Part shown: positions 33,897 to 43,165 of the stretch, piece by piece | Numbering within the stretch: the stretch's first letter is position 1 | Layout of the letters: every line of letters starts with the position of its first letter | Assembly: GCF_007827975.1 (NCBI RefSeq) | Contig: NZ_VITT01000001.1 | Length of the DNA: 64,000 nt | Strand: one strand, 5' to 3' | Source of the DNA: Nitrospirillum viridazoti | GTDB lineage: Bacteria > Pseudomonadota > Alphaproteobacteria > Azospirillales > Azospirillaceae | Translations under genes and position numbers: made by a program | The notes under the pieces: generated by a model | The model's input: the letters and a program-made list of their open reading frames with translations, nothing else | Databases searched by the model: none | Told to the model about the DNA's origin: nothing

Positions 33897-35981
33897 ATGC
33901 GTACGGGGCTTAGGGTGGCTGTGGTTGGCGGCTGCTTGTCCGGGCTTTTCGCCTCCACGCCTTTCGGGGCCCGCGCGGATGAGGGATTGTGGACCTTCAA
34001 CCACTTTCCCAGCGCCAAAGTCCAGGAGACCTACGGCTTCGAGCCCACCGCCCAGTGGCTGGACCATCTCCGCATGGCGTCCCTGCGGCTGCCCCGGGGC
34101 TGCTCGGCCGCCTTCGTCTCCCCCACCGGCCTGGTGCAGACCAACCACCACTGCACCCGCGATTGCCTGCAGCAATTGTCCTCGCCCACCAACAACCTGG
34201 TGCAGGACGGCTTCTACGCCGCCAAGCCTGAGGACGAGGTGAAATGCCCGGACGTGGAAGCCAACCAGCTGATGGGCATCACCGATGTCACCCCCCAGGT
34301 CAGGGAGGCGGTGGCGGGCCGTGAGGGCCAGGATTATGGTCGCGCCCTGCGCGAGGTGCTGGCCAAGCTGCAGCGCGACTGCGCTGACGGGGATGAGGCC
34401 ATTCGCTGTGATGTGGTGGAGTTGTACCGGGGCAGCGTCTACGACGTGTACAAATACCGCCGCTACCAGGATGTGCGCCTGGTGTTCTCACCCGAGGAGG
34501 ACATCGCGTTCTTCGGCGGCGATCCCGACAATTTCGAATTCCCCCGCTATGACCTCGATGTGGCCTTCCTGCGCGTTTATGACGAGCATGGCGCGCCCCT
34601 GAATACCCAGGCCAACTACTTCGCCTACGCCCCCCGGGACGCGCAGGAGGGCGACCTGGTCTTCACCTCGGGCAATCCCGGTACCACCGAACGCCTCGAT
34701 ACGGTGGCGGAGCTGGAATACGACCGCGATGTCGTCCTGCCGGAATGCCTGGTCTATCTGGCGGAGCTGCGCGGCCTGCTGCTGCAATTCTCCGCCGAGG
34801 GGGCGGAACACGCGCGCGTGGCCTTCGCCAAGCTGTTCGCGGTGGAAAACGCGTACAAGGCCCGCCTGGGCCAATTCCGCGCCCTGGTCAATCCGGGCCT
34901 GATCGACAGCCGCCGGCGCGCGGAGAACGAGCTGCGGGCCAAGGTGGCCGCCGACCCGCAGTTCCAGCAGCGCTTCGGCGATCCCTGGGCCGCCATCGCC
35001 CAGGCCGTGAGCCATTACCGTGCCGTCGCCGACCGCATGGAGGTGGTTGAGGAGGGACGCGGGCCCCAGTCCGACCTGTTCGCCTACGCCCGTCTGCTGG
35101 TGCGCGCGGCGGAACAGCGCCAGCTGCCCGACATCAAGCGCTTCCAGGAATTCACCGAGGCCGGTTTTCCCTTCACCCGCCAGCGCCTACTGGCGAACGC
35201 GCCCATTTCCAACGACCTGGAAAAACTGTTGCTGCGCGCCTGGCTGGTGCAGCTGCGGCGGGTGCTGGGGCCGGACGATCCCCTGGTGCGCGACGTGCTG
35301 GGGGCGCAGACGGCGGAAAAGATGGCCAGCGACTTGGTGGACGGCACCCACCTGGCCGATCCCAACGAACGCAAGCGCCTGCTGATGGGCGGCATCGACG
35401 CCATCAAGAACAGCCACGACCCCTTGATCCGCTTCGCGCAAGAGGTGGACAAGCAGGCGCTGGCCGTCCGGCGCGACGTGGAGGTGAATGTGGAGGCGGT
35501 GGAACGGCGCAACGCCGGTGTCATCGCCCAGGTCATCTTCGCCGCCAAGGGCACCGGCGCCTACCCGGACGCCACCTTCTCCCCCCGCGTGTCCTACGGC
35601 ACGGTGAAGGGCTATGACGAGAACGGCCGCCATGTGCGCTACTACACCACCATGGGCGAGGCCTACGGTCGCGCCACCGGGGCGGAACCCCTGGCCCTGC
35701 CGCGCTCGTGGCTGCGCGCCCGCAGTGATGTGGATTTCAGCCGCAAGCTGAACATCGTCAGCACCAACGACATCGTGCGGGGCAATTCCGGCTCGCCGGT
35801 GGTCAACACGGACGGCCAGGTGGTGGGCATGATCTTCGACGGCAACAGCCAGTCGCTGGGCGGTGATTTCGGCTTCGATGACAACTCCAACCGCGCTGTC
35901 TGGGTGTCGGTCGGGGCGGTGAAGGAGGCGCTGACCAAGATCTACGGCACCACCCGACTGAATCGTGAGTTGGGTATCTGA
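33897..35981 (+). CDS. S46 family dipeptidyl peptidase, second copy
   Basis: A 694-residue paralogue of the product of 30902-33001, sharing DEGLWTFNHFPSAKV, LVQTNHHC, FFGGDPDNFEFPRYDLDVAFLRVY and IVRGNSGSPVV with catalytic Ser631. It keeps the FDGN form in the S1 region (MIFDGNSQSL). The signal peptide is shorter (MRTGLRVAVVGGCLSGLFASTPFGARA). The two proteins are similar along their whole length, so this is a tandem duplication, now clearly diverged. Both are probably periplasmic. The ATG at 33897 follows GGGACAGGGACC. Confidence 0.9.
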   Translation: MRTGLRVAVVGGCLSGLFASTPFGARADEGLWTFNHFPSAKVQETYGFEPTAQWLDHLRMASLRLPRGCSAAFVSPTGLVQTNHHCTRDCLQQLSSPTNNLVQDGFYAAKPEDEVKCPDVEANQLMGITDVTPQVREAVAGREGQDYGRALREVLAKLQRDCADGDEAIRCDVVELYRGSVYDVYKYRRYQDVRLVFSPEEDIAFFGGDPDNFEFPRYDLDVAFLRVYDEHGAPLNTQANYFAYAPRDAQEGDLVFTSGNPGTTERLDTVAELEYDRDVVLPECLVYLAELRGLLLQFSAEGAEHARVAFAKLFAVENAYKARLGQFRALVNPGLIDSRRRAENELRAKVAADPQFQQRFGDPWAAIAQAVSHYRAVADRMEVVEEGRGPQSDLFAYARLLVRAAEQRQLPDIKRFQEFTEAGFPFTRQRLLANAPISNDLEKLLLRAWLVQLRRVLGPDDPLVRDVLGAQTAEKMASDLVDGTHLADPNERKRLLMGGIDAIKNSHDPLIRFAQEVDKQALAVRRDVEVNVEAVERRNAGVIAQVIFAAKGTGAYPDATFSPRVSYGTVKGYDENGRHVRYYTTMGEAYGRATGAEPLALPRSWLRARSDVDFSRKLNIVSTNDIVRGNSGSPVVNTDGQVVGMIFDGNSQSLGGDFGFDDNSNRAVWVSVGAVKEALTKIYGTTRLNRELGI

Positions 35982-36340
35982 TCTTTATTCATGACCTGTG
36001 ACGCAGGCCGCAGACAGGGGCGCAGGGTCGTGTCCTTGATGGACACGTCCTCGCATAAAGTGGCTTTAATCCTGGGGTTTGGCCCAAGAGATGGGGGTGT
36101 CCGCAAGCCCGCGTTTTTTGGCGCTTGCCGCATTCCAGATCTGCGCCATCCTCATTAGGTGCGTTCCTGGGCCATAAGCAATAACTTGCTTGCAAGCAGT
36201 TTCCACGCCGCAGCATTTCGCGGCACCCTCCACACATCCGCATTCCTTGACCCGGCTGGGCCGGGCCCAAGGCGTTCGCACCCCCCTCACGGGGCCCAAG
36301 CCCGATCCGGCCTTCAACGATCAGGGACCAAAGGACCATC
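35982..36340. other. Intergenic region upstream of the efflux operon
   Basis: 359 bases that hold the promoter of emrAB-nodT-tetR and a candidate operator palindrome (36187-36198). The first part is less GC-rich than the genes. No terminator or gene was recognised. Confidence 0.5.
36187..36198. promoter_or_regulatory. Candidate TetR-type operator palindrome
   Basis: TGCTTGCAAGCA is a perfect 12-base palindrome 143 bases before the first efflux gene. TetR repressors bind such dyads, and a TetR gene closes this operon. Confidence 0.4.
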
Positions 36341-37405
36341 ATGACCAGCGCGCCCACCGCTCTTCCGCCCAAGCGTTCCCCCCTGCCGCGTATCATCGGT
36401 TTCGGCGTGCTGGCCATCGTCGTGGTCGGTGGCGTCGTCCTCTGGCTCAGTGGCCGGGGCAAGGAATCCACCGATGATGCCTTCACCGAGGGCCGGGTCG
36501 TGACGGTGGCGCCCAAGGTTTCGGGCCTGGTGGTCGAACTGGCGGTGCAGGATAACCAGAAGGTGAAGGCCGGCGATCTGCTGTTCCGTATCGATCCCCG
36601 CGACTATCAGAACACCCGCGACCGCGACGCCGCCCAGCTGCAGCTGGCGCAGGCGCAGCTGGCGCAGGCGCAGACCAACCTGGAAATCGCCCAGGTCTCC
36701 TACCCGGCGCAGCTGGACCAGGCCCGCGCCGCCCGCGCCCAGGCCGAGGCCACGCTGGTCCGGGCGAAGTCCGACCTGACACGCCAGACGGAGATCGACG
36801 TCCGCGCGACCACCAAGTCGCAGATCGACGCCGCCCAGGCGGCATTCCGCACCGCCCAGGCCCAGCTGGCCGATGCCGACGCCAAGCTGCGCTCGGCGGA
36901 ACAGGCGCCGCGCAACATCGAGGTCGCCGCCACCCAGGTGAAGCAGTGGGAGGCCCAGGTGGCCGCCGCCCAGGCCGAACTGGCCCAGGCGGAGCTGAAC
37001 CTGTCCTACACCACCGTGGTGGCGCCGCAGGACGGCTGGGTGACCAAGCGCGCCGTGGAAAAGGGCAACTATCTGCAGGTGTCGCAATCGGCCATGACGC
37101 TGGTGACGCCGGAGGTGTGGGTGGTCGCCAACTTCAAGGAAAACCAGCTGAAGCACATGCGGGTGGGCCAGCCGGTCGATATCGAGATCGACGCCTTCCC
37201 CGACCTGAAGCTGACCGGCGCCGTCGACAGCTTCCAGATGGGCACCGGCTCGCGCTTCACCGCCTTCCCGGCGGAAAACGCCACCGGCAACTTCGTGAAG
37301 ATCGTCCAGCGTCTGCCGGTCAAGATCAAGGTGACGGGCGGCCTGCCCGCCGACCACCCCCTGCCTCTGGGCCTGTCGGTCGAACCCACCGTCAACCTGA
37401 ACTGA
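36341..37405 (+). CDS. emrA: EmrA/HlyD-family membrane fusion protein
   Basis: A 354-residue periplasmic adaptor. One N-terminal membrane helix is at about 20-40 (IIGFGVLAIVVVGGVVLWLS), followed by STDDAFTEGRVVTVAPKVSGLV, the typical EmrA lipoyl start. A long coiled-coil hairpin follows (about 100-210, with heptad-like LQLAQAQLAQAQ), then YTTVVAPQDGWVTKRAVEKG and a beta-barrel with NFKENQLKHMRVGQPVDIEID. It links the EmrB-type pump to an outer-membrane channel. The gap to emrB is 10 bases. Confidence 0.9.
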   Translation: MTSAPTALPPKRSPLPRIIGFGVLAIVVVGGVVLWLSGRGKESTDDAFTEGRVVTVAPKVSGLVVELAVQDNQKVKAGDLLFRIDPRDYQNTRDRDAAQLQLAQAQLAQAQTNLEIAQVSYPAQLDQARAARAQAEATLVRAKSDLTRQTEIDVRATTKSQIDAAQAAFRTAQAQLADADAKLRSAEQAPRNIEVAATQVKQWEAQVAAAQAELAQAELNLSYTTVVAPQDGWVTKRAVEKGNYLQVSQSAMTLVTPEVWVVANFKENQLKHMRVGQPVDIEIDAFPDLKLTGAVDSFQMGTGSRFTAFPAENATGNFVKIVQRLPVKIKVTGGLPADHPLPLGLSVEPTVNLN

Positions 37406-37415
37406 GGGGACGGCG

Positions 37416-39023
37416 GTGAGCGAAGGACTTCCCCCACCCGAGGCTGATCACGGGGCGTCGACCTGGCGCCCCAAGCACAACCCCTATCTTGTCGCCATGG
37501 TGGTGACGGTCGCCACCTTCATGGAGGTGCTGGACACCACCATCATCAACGTGGCCCTGCCGCACATCGCCGGCAGCCTGTCGGTGGGCACGGACGAAAG
37601 CACCTGGACGCTGACCTCCTACTTGGTGGCCAACGGCATCGTGCTGCCCGTGTCCGGCTGGCTGGGCCGCCTGATGGGACGCAAGAACTACTTCCTGCTG
37701 TCCATCATCATGTTCACGGTGTCGTCGCTGCTGTGCGGCCTGTCGACGTCGCTGCCGGAACTGATCGTCTTCCGCCTGATGCAGGGCTTCTTCGGCGGCG
37801 GCCTGCAGCCCAACCAGCAGTCCATCCTGCTGGATACGTTCGAGCCGGCGAAGCGCGCCACCGCCTTCGGCGTCACGGCTGTCGCCATCATCGCCGCCCC
37901 CATCATGGGACCGACGCTGGGCGGCTGGATCACGGACAATTTCAGCTGGCGCTGGGTGTTCCTGATCAACGTGCCGGTGGGCGTCATCGCCACCTTCGCC
38001 ATCTCGGCGGTGGTGGAGGATCCGCCCTGGGCCAAGGCCGGCGCCGGTAAGGGCAAGCGCAACATCGACGTGGTCGGCCTGTCGCTGATCGCCGCCGGCT
38101 TCGCCTGCCTGCAGATCGTGCTGGACCGGGGCGAGCAGGAGGACTGGTTCTCCAGCGGCTTCATCCAGGCCTTCGGCGTGGGTGCCGTGCTGGGCCTGGT
38201 GGGCGCCGTCGTCTGGTTGCTGGACCGGCCCGATCCCATCGTCAACCTGCGGGTCTGGAAGAACAAGGACTTCGCCATCGGCACCCTGTTCATCAGCATC
38301 ATGGCCGCCACCCTCTACGGCAGCGCCGTGCTGATCCCGCAGCTGGCGCAGTCCCAGCTGGGCTACACCGCCACCTGGTCGGGCATGATCCTGTCGCCCG
38401 GCGGCTTCATGATCCTGTTCATGATTCCCATCATCACCCGCGTACTGCTGAAGAAGTTCCAGGCCCGCTTCATCGTGGCCACCGGCTTCTTCCTGCTGGG
38501 CATCGCCATGTTCTACACGGGCACCATCACGCCCCAGGTCAGCTTCCTGAACCTGATGAGCATGCGCCTGGCCCAGACATTCGGCACGGCGCTGCTGATG
38601 ATCCCCATCAGCACGGTGGCCTTCGCCTCCGTCCCGCGGGAGATGAACGGTGACGCCGCCGCCCTCTACGCCATGTCGCGCAACCTGGGCGGCAGCATCG
38701 GCATCGCTCTGGTCACGGCCTATCTGACCCAGCGGTCGCAGGTGCACCAGGCCTATTTGGTCGAACACCTGTCGGACCTGAACATGGGCTATCAGATGAC
38801 CAAGCAGGCCTGGATGAACGGCCTGGCCGGCCACGGGCTGACGCCGTCGCAGATGGACTCCTCGGCGCTGGGCGGCATCTACCGCACGCTGGTGCGCCAG
38901 GCGGCCATCCTGGGCTACGTCGACGTCTTCCGCATATCCGGCGTGGTCGCCTTCTGTGTCGTGCCCCTGGCCTTTTTCATGAAATCCACCAAGGCGGCGC
39001 CCAAGCCCGCCGCCGCGGAGTGA
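37416..39023 (+). CDS. emrB: EmrB/QacA-family MFS drug efflux transporter (DHA2)
   Basis: A 535-residue 14-helix major facilitator. The motif-1 region has MEVLDTTIINVALPHIAGSL, and SYLVANGIVLPVSGWLGRLMGRK is motif A. The TM5 antiporter signature is around APIMGPTLGGWITDNFSWRW. The start is a GTG at 37416 after GAGGGGACGGC. It lies between the adaptor and a NodT-type outer-membrane factor, completing a tripartite pump for drugs or other hydrophobic compounds. Confidence 0.92.
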   Translation: MSEGLPPPEADHGASTWRPKHNPYLVAMVVTVATFMEVLDTTIINVALPHIAGSLSVGTDESTWTLTSYLVANGIVLPVSGWLGRLMGRKNYFLLSIIMFTVSSLLCGLSTSLPELIVFRLMQGFFGGGLQPNQQSILLDTFEPAKRATAFGVTAVAIIAAPIMGPTLGGWITDNFSWRWVFLINVPVGVIATFAISAVVEDPPWAKAGAGKGKRNIDVVGLSLIAAGFACLQIVLDRGEQEDWFSSGFIQAFGVGAVLGLVGAVVWLLDRPDPIVNLRVWKNKDFAIGTLFISIMAATLYGSAVLIPQLAQSQLGYTATWSGMILSPGGFMILFMIPIITRVLLKKFQARFIVATGFFLLGIAMFYTGTITPQVSFLNLMSMRLAQTFGTALLMIPISTVAFASVPREMNGDAAALYAMSRNLGGSIGIALVTAYLTQRSQVHQAYLVEHLSDLNMGYQMTKQAWMNGLAGHGLTPSQMDSSALGGIYRTLVRQAAILGYVDVFRISGVVAFCVVPLAFFMKSTKAAPKPAAAE

Positions 39024-39028
39024 CCCTG

Positions 39029-40531
39029 ATGTCCGCTTCCACTCCCCATTTCCCGCTTCCCCGCCGGGCCCGGCTGCTGGCCGCCACGGCGGCCCTGGCC
39101 TTGACCGCCGCCTGCACCCTGGGTCCGGACTACCAGCCGCCGGCGGCCGACGCGCCCGCAGCGTGGAGCGCCACGACCACCCAGGCGACGGCCCAGGTGG
39201 CGGGCAAGACCCAGGTCAATACCGACGCCACCGTGCTGGCCCATTGGTGGACGGAGTTCCGCGATCCCACGCTGGACAAGCTGGTGGCTGACGTGGTCGC
39301 CGGAAACCTGGATCTGAAGGTGGCGGAACAGCGCATCCTGTCCGCCCGCGCCCAGCGCCAGCAGGCCGCAGCCGCGCAGTATCCCAGCGTGAAGGGAGAG
39401 AGCGCGGCCATGCGCAACCGCCTGCCGCCGGGGGCGACCGGTTCGTTGGGTGGCACCAGCAACATCTTCCTGGCGGGCTTCGACGCCTCGTGGGAACTGG
39501 ACCTCTTCGGCGGCACACGCCGCAGCATCGAGGCGGCCGACGCCAACATCCAGGCCGGCATCGAGAACCGGCGCTCGCTGGTCATGTCCATGCTGGCGGA
39601 ATTGGGCACCGACTACGCCGCCCTGCGTTCCGTCCAGGCGCGCATCGTCATCGCCAACGAGAACGTGCGCTTATCGCAGGAAACCCGCGACCTGACGGCC
39701 GCGAAGTACAAGGTGGGCCTGGCGACCGAATTGCAGCTGGCGGAGGCCGACGGCCAGCTGGAACAGCAGAAGGCGGTACTGCCGTCGCTGGCGACCCAAG
39801 CCGCCCAGCGTGCCCACGCCATCGCCACCTTGACCGGCCGCACCCCCGCCGACGTGGACAGCCTGTTGACCACCGCCGGGCCGGAGGTGCCCCTGCCGCC
39901 AGTGCTGCCGGCCAGCCTGCCGTCCGAGGTGGTGCGGGCCCGTCCCGACATCCGGGCCGCCGAGCGCACCATGGCCGCCACTAACGCGCAGATCGGCGTG
40001 AAGGAGGCGGCGCGCTTCCCCAAGCTGTCGCTGGGCCTCATCGGCGGCTTTCTCAACCCCGACATCGGCAAGTTGCTGCAGGGCGACAGCTTCGGCTGGA
40101 GCGTGGGCCCCACCCTCAGCGGCCCCATCTATGACGGCGGCCGCCTGAAGGCCGGGGTGAAGGATGCCGAGGCCCAGGCCGAAGAGGCGCGCCTCACCTA
40201 CCGCAAGACGGTGCTGACCGCCTTCCAGGAGGTGGAGGACGCGCTGGTCGCCTATTCCAACGAGCGCCAGCGGAACGAGACCTTGCACCGCGCCCTGGCC
40301 GCCGCCCAGTTGGCGCAGGACCGCGCCCGGTCGCAGTATCGCGCCGGCCTGGCCGACTTCCTGACCGTGCTGGACGCCGACCGCACCCTGGCCACGTCCA
40401 AGGACGCCGTCGCGCAGAGCGACTACGCCTTGGTGCAGCAGACCATCGCTCTCTACAAAGCGTTGGGCGGTGGCTGGCAGGCGGGGGAGACCACCACGGC
40501 CGCCGGCGCCCCCGACGCCCCGCCGGCGTGA
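39029..40531 (+). CDS. NodT-family outer-membrane efflux lipoprotein (with EmrAB)
   Basis: A 500-residue TolC-like channel of the RND/MFS outer-membrane factor group. The lipoprotein signal ends LALTAAC, followed by TLGPDYQPP, the usual NodT start. Two OEP repeats have SLVMSMLAELGTDYAALRS, VVRARPDIRAAERTMAATNAQIGV and FQEVEDALVAYSNERQRNETL. ATG 39029 with GGAG 8 bases upstream is preferred to a GTG at 39020 that overlaps the emrB stop. Part of the efflux operon. Confidence 0.9.
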   Translation: MSASTPHFPLPRRARLLAATAALALTAACTLGPDYQPPAADAPAAWSATTTQATAQVAGKTQVNTDATVLAHWWTEFRDPTLDKLVADVVAGNLDLKVAEQRILSARAQRQQAAAAQYPSVKGESAAMRNRLPPGATGSLGGTSNIFLAGFDASWELDLFGGTRRSIEAADANIQAGIENRRSLVMSMLAELGTDYAALRSVQARIVIANENVRLSQETRDLTAAKYKVGLATELQLAEADGQLEQQKAVLPSLATQAAQRAHAIATLTGRTPADVDSLLTTAGPEVPLPPVLPASLPSEVVRARPDIRAAERTMAATNAQIGVKEAARFPKLSLGLIGGFLNPDIGKLLQGDSFGWSVGPTLSGPIYDGGRLKAGVKDAEAQAEEARLTYRKTVLTAFQEVEDALVAYSNERQRNETLHRALAAAQLAQDRARSQYRAGLADFLTVLDADRTLATSKDAVAQSDYALVQQTIALYKALGGGWQAGETTTAAGAPDAPPA

Positions 40532-40544
40532 CCCGGGGACGGTG

Positions 40545-41222
40545 ATGGGCCAGGGTGAGACAGCGGTGATGGAAGATGAGACCTCCGGCGGGCACCCCAG
40601 TGGATGCCCCGATGGGCGCCCCGGTGGGCGGCAACGCAAGGCGGGTGACACCCGCCGGGCGGAGATCATCGCCGCCGCCCTGGAATTGCTGCATGAGGTG
40701 GGGCCCGGCGGCACCACGACCACGGCCATCGCCCGCCGCATCGGCATGGCCCAGGGCTCGCTGTTCCGTCATTTCCCCACCAAGCGCGCCATGTGGGAGG
40801 CGCTGCTGGACAGCCTCTCCCACCGCATCGCCCCACCGATTCAGGAGGCGTTGAACGGCGCCGGTAGTCCCATGGTCCGCCTGCGGCAGGTCATGCACAC
40901 CTGGCTGGGCCTGGCTGAAAGCATCCCGGCGCTGTCGTCGCTGATGTTCTCGCGCGAGGTGCTGGCCGACAGTCCCGATATGCGCAGCCTGCTGGCGGAA
41001 CGCCTGCAACGGCCCCACCGCATCTATTGCGCCCTGATCCGCGAAGGTATCGCGGCGGGCGAGGTCTCGCCCGACACCGATGTGGAACGCGTGGGCTGGA
41101 TCCTTTCGGGCATGAAGCACAGCCTGGTCATGCGCTGGACCTTGCTGGACCGCACCCTGGACATGCACGCTGACCTGGACGTGATGCTGGATACGATTAT
41201 CGCCGGCATGAGCAGGCGGTAA
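40545..41222 (+). CDS. TetR-family transcriptional regulator
   Basis: A 225-residue regulator. An N-terminal Gly/Pro/Arg-rich tail precedes the TetR helix-turn-helix (AEIIAAALELLHEVGPGGTTTTAIARRIGMAQGSLFRHFPTK in segments, about residues 40-82). The ligand domain is all-helical. Last gene of the emrA-emrB-nodT operon, 13 bases after nodT, so it probably autorepresses the operon through the palindrome at 36187-36198. The start could also be 40569. Confidence 0.88.
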   Translation: MGQGETAVMEDETSGGHPSGCPDGRPGGRQRKAGDTRRAEIIAAALELLHEVGPGGTTTTAIARRIGMAQGSLFRHFPTKRAMWEALLDSLSHRIAPPIQEALNGAGSPMVRLRQVMHTWLGLAESIPALSSLMFSREVLADSPDMRSLLAERLQRPHRIYCALIREGIAAGEVSPDTDVERVGWILSGMKHSLVMRWTLLDRTLDMHADLDVMLDTIIAGMSRR

Positions 41223-41501
41223 TCGTATCTGTGCGTTGGCCTCAGGCGCGCTGAAGGATGGTGGTGGGGCGGCAAATGGCGAGCCCCCGTGTCATTTTTC
41301 CCGACAGGTTGGGGGCTTCCGCCCCGTACCATCGGGCGGTCACGGGGGTGGGGCGTTCCACTTCCCCCACTGGTGGCTGGGCCAATTGGGCGCAGGCCCA
41401 GTTCGTCCGTGACAGGGGGCCTCCGGTGTGAAAAGAAGGGCGCCGGGTCCGTCCCCATTTCGCGTTTCCATCTGGCCTCCCTTCCTGGATCACGTCCCGC
41501 G

Positions 41502-43013
41502 ATGCTGCGCCACCGGTCGTCCCGTTCCCTGCTTTCGTCCGTCGACAAGCGGCCCCTGCTGATCTTCCTCATGGCGGGTGCGCTGACGGGTTGCACTGTG
41601 GGGCCGGACTATGAACGGCCGGAAACGCCGCAACCGGCGGCCTATCGTGAAACGGTGACGGGCGACGCCGCCAAGGATGCGACCCTGCGCAAGGAAATCG
41701 CCGCCGACTGGTGGCGGCAATTCAAGTCGCCGGAACTGGACGGCCTGATCGCCCGCGTGGCGTCGAATAACTTCGACGTGCGCGCCGCCGTGGCCCGCAT
41801 CCGCCAGGCCGAAGGGACGGTGGACGAACAACGTTCCACCCTGTTCCCCACGGTGACGGCGAACGCGGGGCGCACCCGCAGCCAGACGGGCGGCGGCACC
41901 ACCACCGTCAGCAACGGCAACTTCATTACCCGCAACAACATCAGCAGCAACTATTCGGCCAAGCTGTCGGCCAGCTACGAGCTGGATTTCTGGGGCAAGA
42001 ACCGGTCCGCCTTCGAATCGGCCAAGGCCAGCCTGAACTACAGCCGCTACGACAAGCAGACGGTGCTGATGACGGCCATCGCCACGGTGGCCACCGATTA
42101 TTTCCAGGCGCTGGCCTACAAGGATCGCCTGGCCCTGGCCCGCCAGTCGCTGCATGATGCCGAGGACGTGCTGCGCGGCATCCAGGCCCGCGCCCGCGCC
42201 GGCACCGCCACCGACGTCGACGTGGCCAACCAGGTGAACGTGGTGGAGGGCGAGCGCGCTGCCATTCCGCAATATGAGCAAAGCCTGGCACAGCAGATCG
42301 ACGCGCTGGCCGTGCTGGTCGGCGTCCTGCCGGAACAGCTGAAGATCGAGGGCTCCACCCTCAGCGGCCTGGCGGAGCCCGAGGTGGCGCCCAACCTGCC
42401 GTCTACCCTGCTGACCCGCCGGCCGGACGTGGCCTCGGCCGAGGCACAGCTGATCGCCGCCAACGCCACCCTGCGCAGCGTCATCGCCCAGCAATACCCC
42501 AGCCTCAGCCTGACCGGCAGCTACGGCTACCAGAACGAAACCTTGGACAACCTGTTCAACCCGGCCAGCAAGCTGTGGTCGCTGGGTACCTCGCTGACCC
42601 AGACGGTGTTCGACGCCGGCAACCTGCAGGCACAGTCCGACGTGCAGCGCGCCCGGGTGGAGGAACTGGCGGCGGATTATCAGAAGGCGGTCGTCACCGC
42701 CTTCTCCGATGTCGAGGATGCGCTGGCCGGGGTGCGCTATACCCGCGACATCCGCGGCGCCCAGGAGAAGGCCACGGCCTCGGCCGACGTGGCCCTGCGC
42801 GGCACCACCGGGCAGTTCCAGCGCGGCACCGCCGACATGGTCAGCGTGCTGACGGCCCAGCGCACCCTGTTCAGCGCCCAGGACAGCCTGGTGCAGAGCC
42901 GCCTGAACTACCTCACCTCCATCGTCACCCTGTATCGCGTGCTGGGCGGTGGGTGGTCGGTGGAACAGACCGAGGCCCAGGCCGACACCGCCCCGGCAAA
43001 GGCTGGCGGCTGA
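41502..43013 (+). CDS. NodT-family outer-membrane efflux lipoprotein, stand-alone
   Basis: A 503-residue outer-membrane factor with the lipobox LTGC and TVGPDYERPETPQ. Its OEP repeats include SYELDFWGKNRSAFESAKASL, LLTRRPDVASAEAQLIAANATL and AFSDVEDALAGVRYTRD. The initial residues MLRHRSSRSLLSSVDKRPLLIFLMAGAL form the signal. The ribosome site is weak. It has no pump gene beside it and may serve the MdtABC system at 47.9-55.7 kb, which lacks its own channel gene. That pairing is inference. Confidence 0.88.
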   Translation: MLRHRSSRSLLSSVDKRPLLIFLMAGALTGCTVGPDYERPETPQPAAYRETVTGDAAKDATLRKEIAADWWRQFKSPELDGLIARVASNNFDVRAAVARIRQAEGTVDEQRSTLFPTVTANAGRTRSQTGGGTTTVSNGNFITRNNISSNYSAKLSASYELDFWGKNRSAFESAKASLNYSRYDKQTVLMTAIATVATDYFQALAYKDRLALARQSLHDAEDVLRGIQARARAGTATDVDVANQVNVVEGERAAIPQYEQSLAQQIDALAVLVGVLPEQLKIEGSTLSGLAEPEVAPNLPSTLLTRRPDVASAEAQLIAANATLRSVIAQQYPSLSLTGSYGYQNETLDNLFNPASKLWSLGTSLTQTVFDAGNLQAQSDVQRARVEELAADYQKAVVTAFSDVEDALAGVRYTRDIRGAQEKATASADVALRGTTGQFQRGTADMVSVLTAQRTLFSAQDSLVQSRLNYLTSIVTLYRVLGGGWSVEQTEAQADTAPAKAGG

Positions 43014-43020
43014 CCGCCGT

Positions 43021-43050
43021 CATCAAAGCCAGGGGCATCAAAGCCAGGGG
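43021..43050. repeat. Two tandem 15-bp repeats
   Basis: CATCAAAGCCAGGGG occurs twice in perfect tandem just after the NodT gene stop. The period equals that of the repeats at 13487-13531. Confidence 0.8.
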
Positions 43051-43165
43051 CGCCTTCGTCATTTCCGGCAAAATGCCGACCTTGGGGCTAGCCGCGCGTG
43101 GCGCGTGCTGGCACACCTGACCGCATCCTCGCGCCGTTCCCGGTTGAAAGGTCTGCCTGTTTCCC

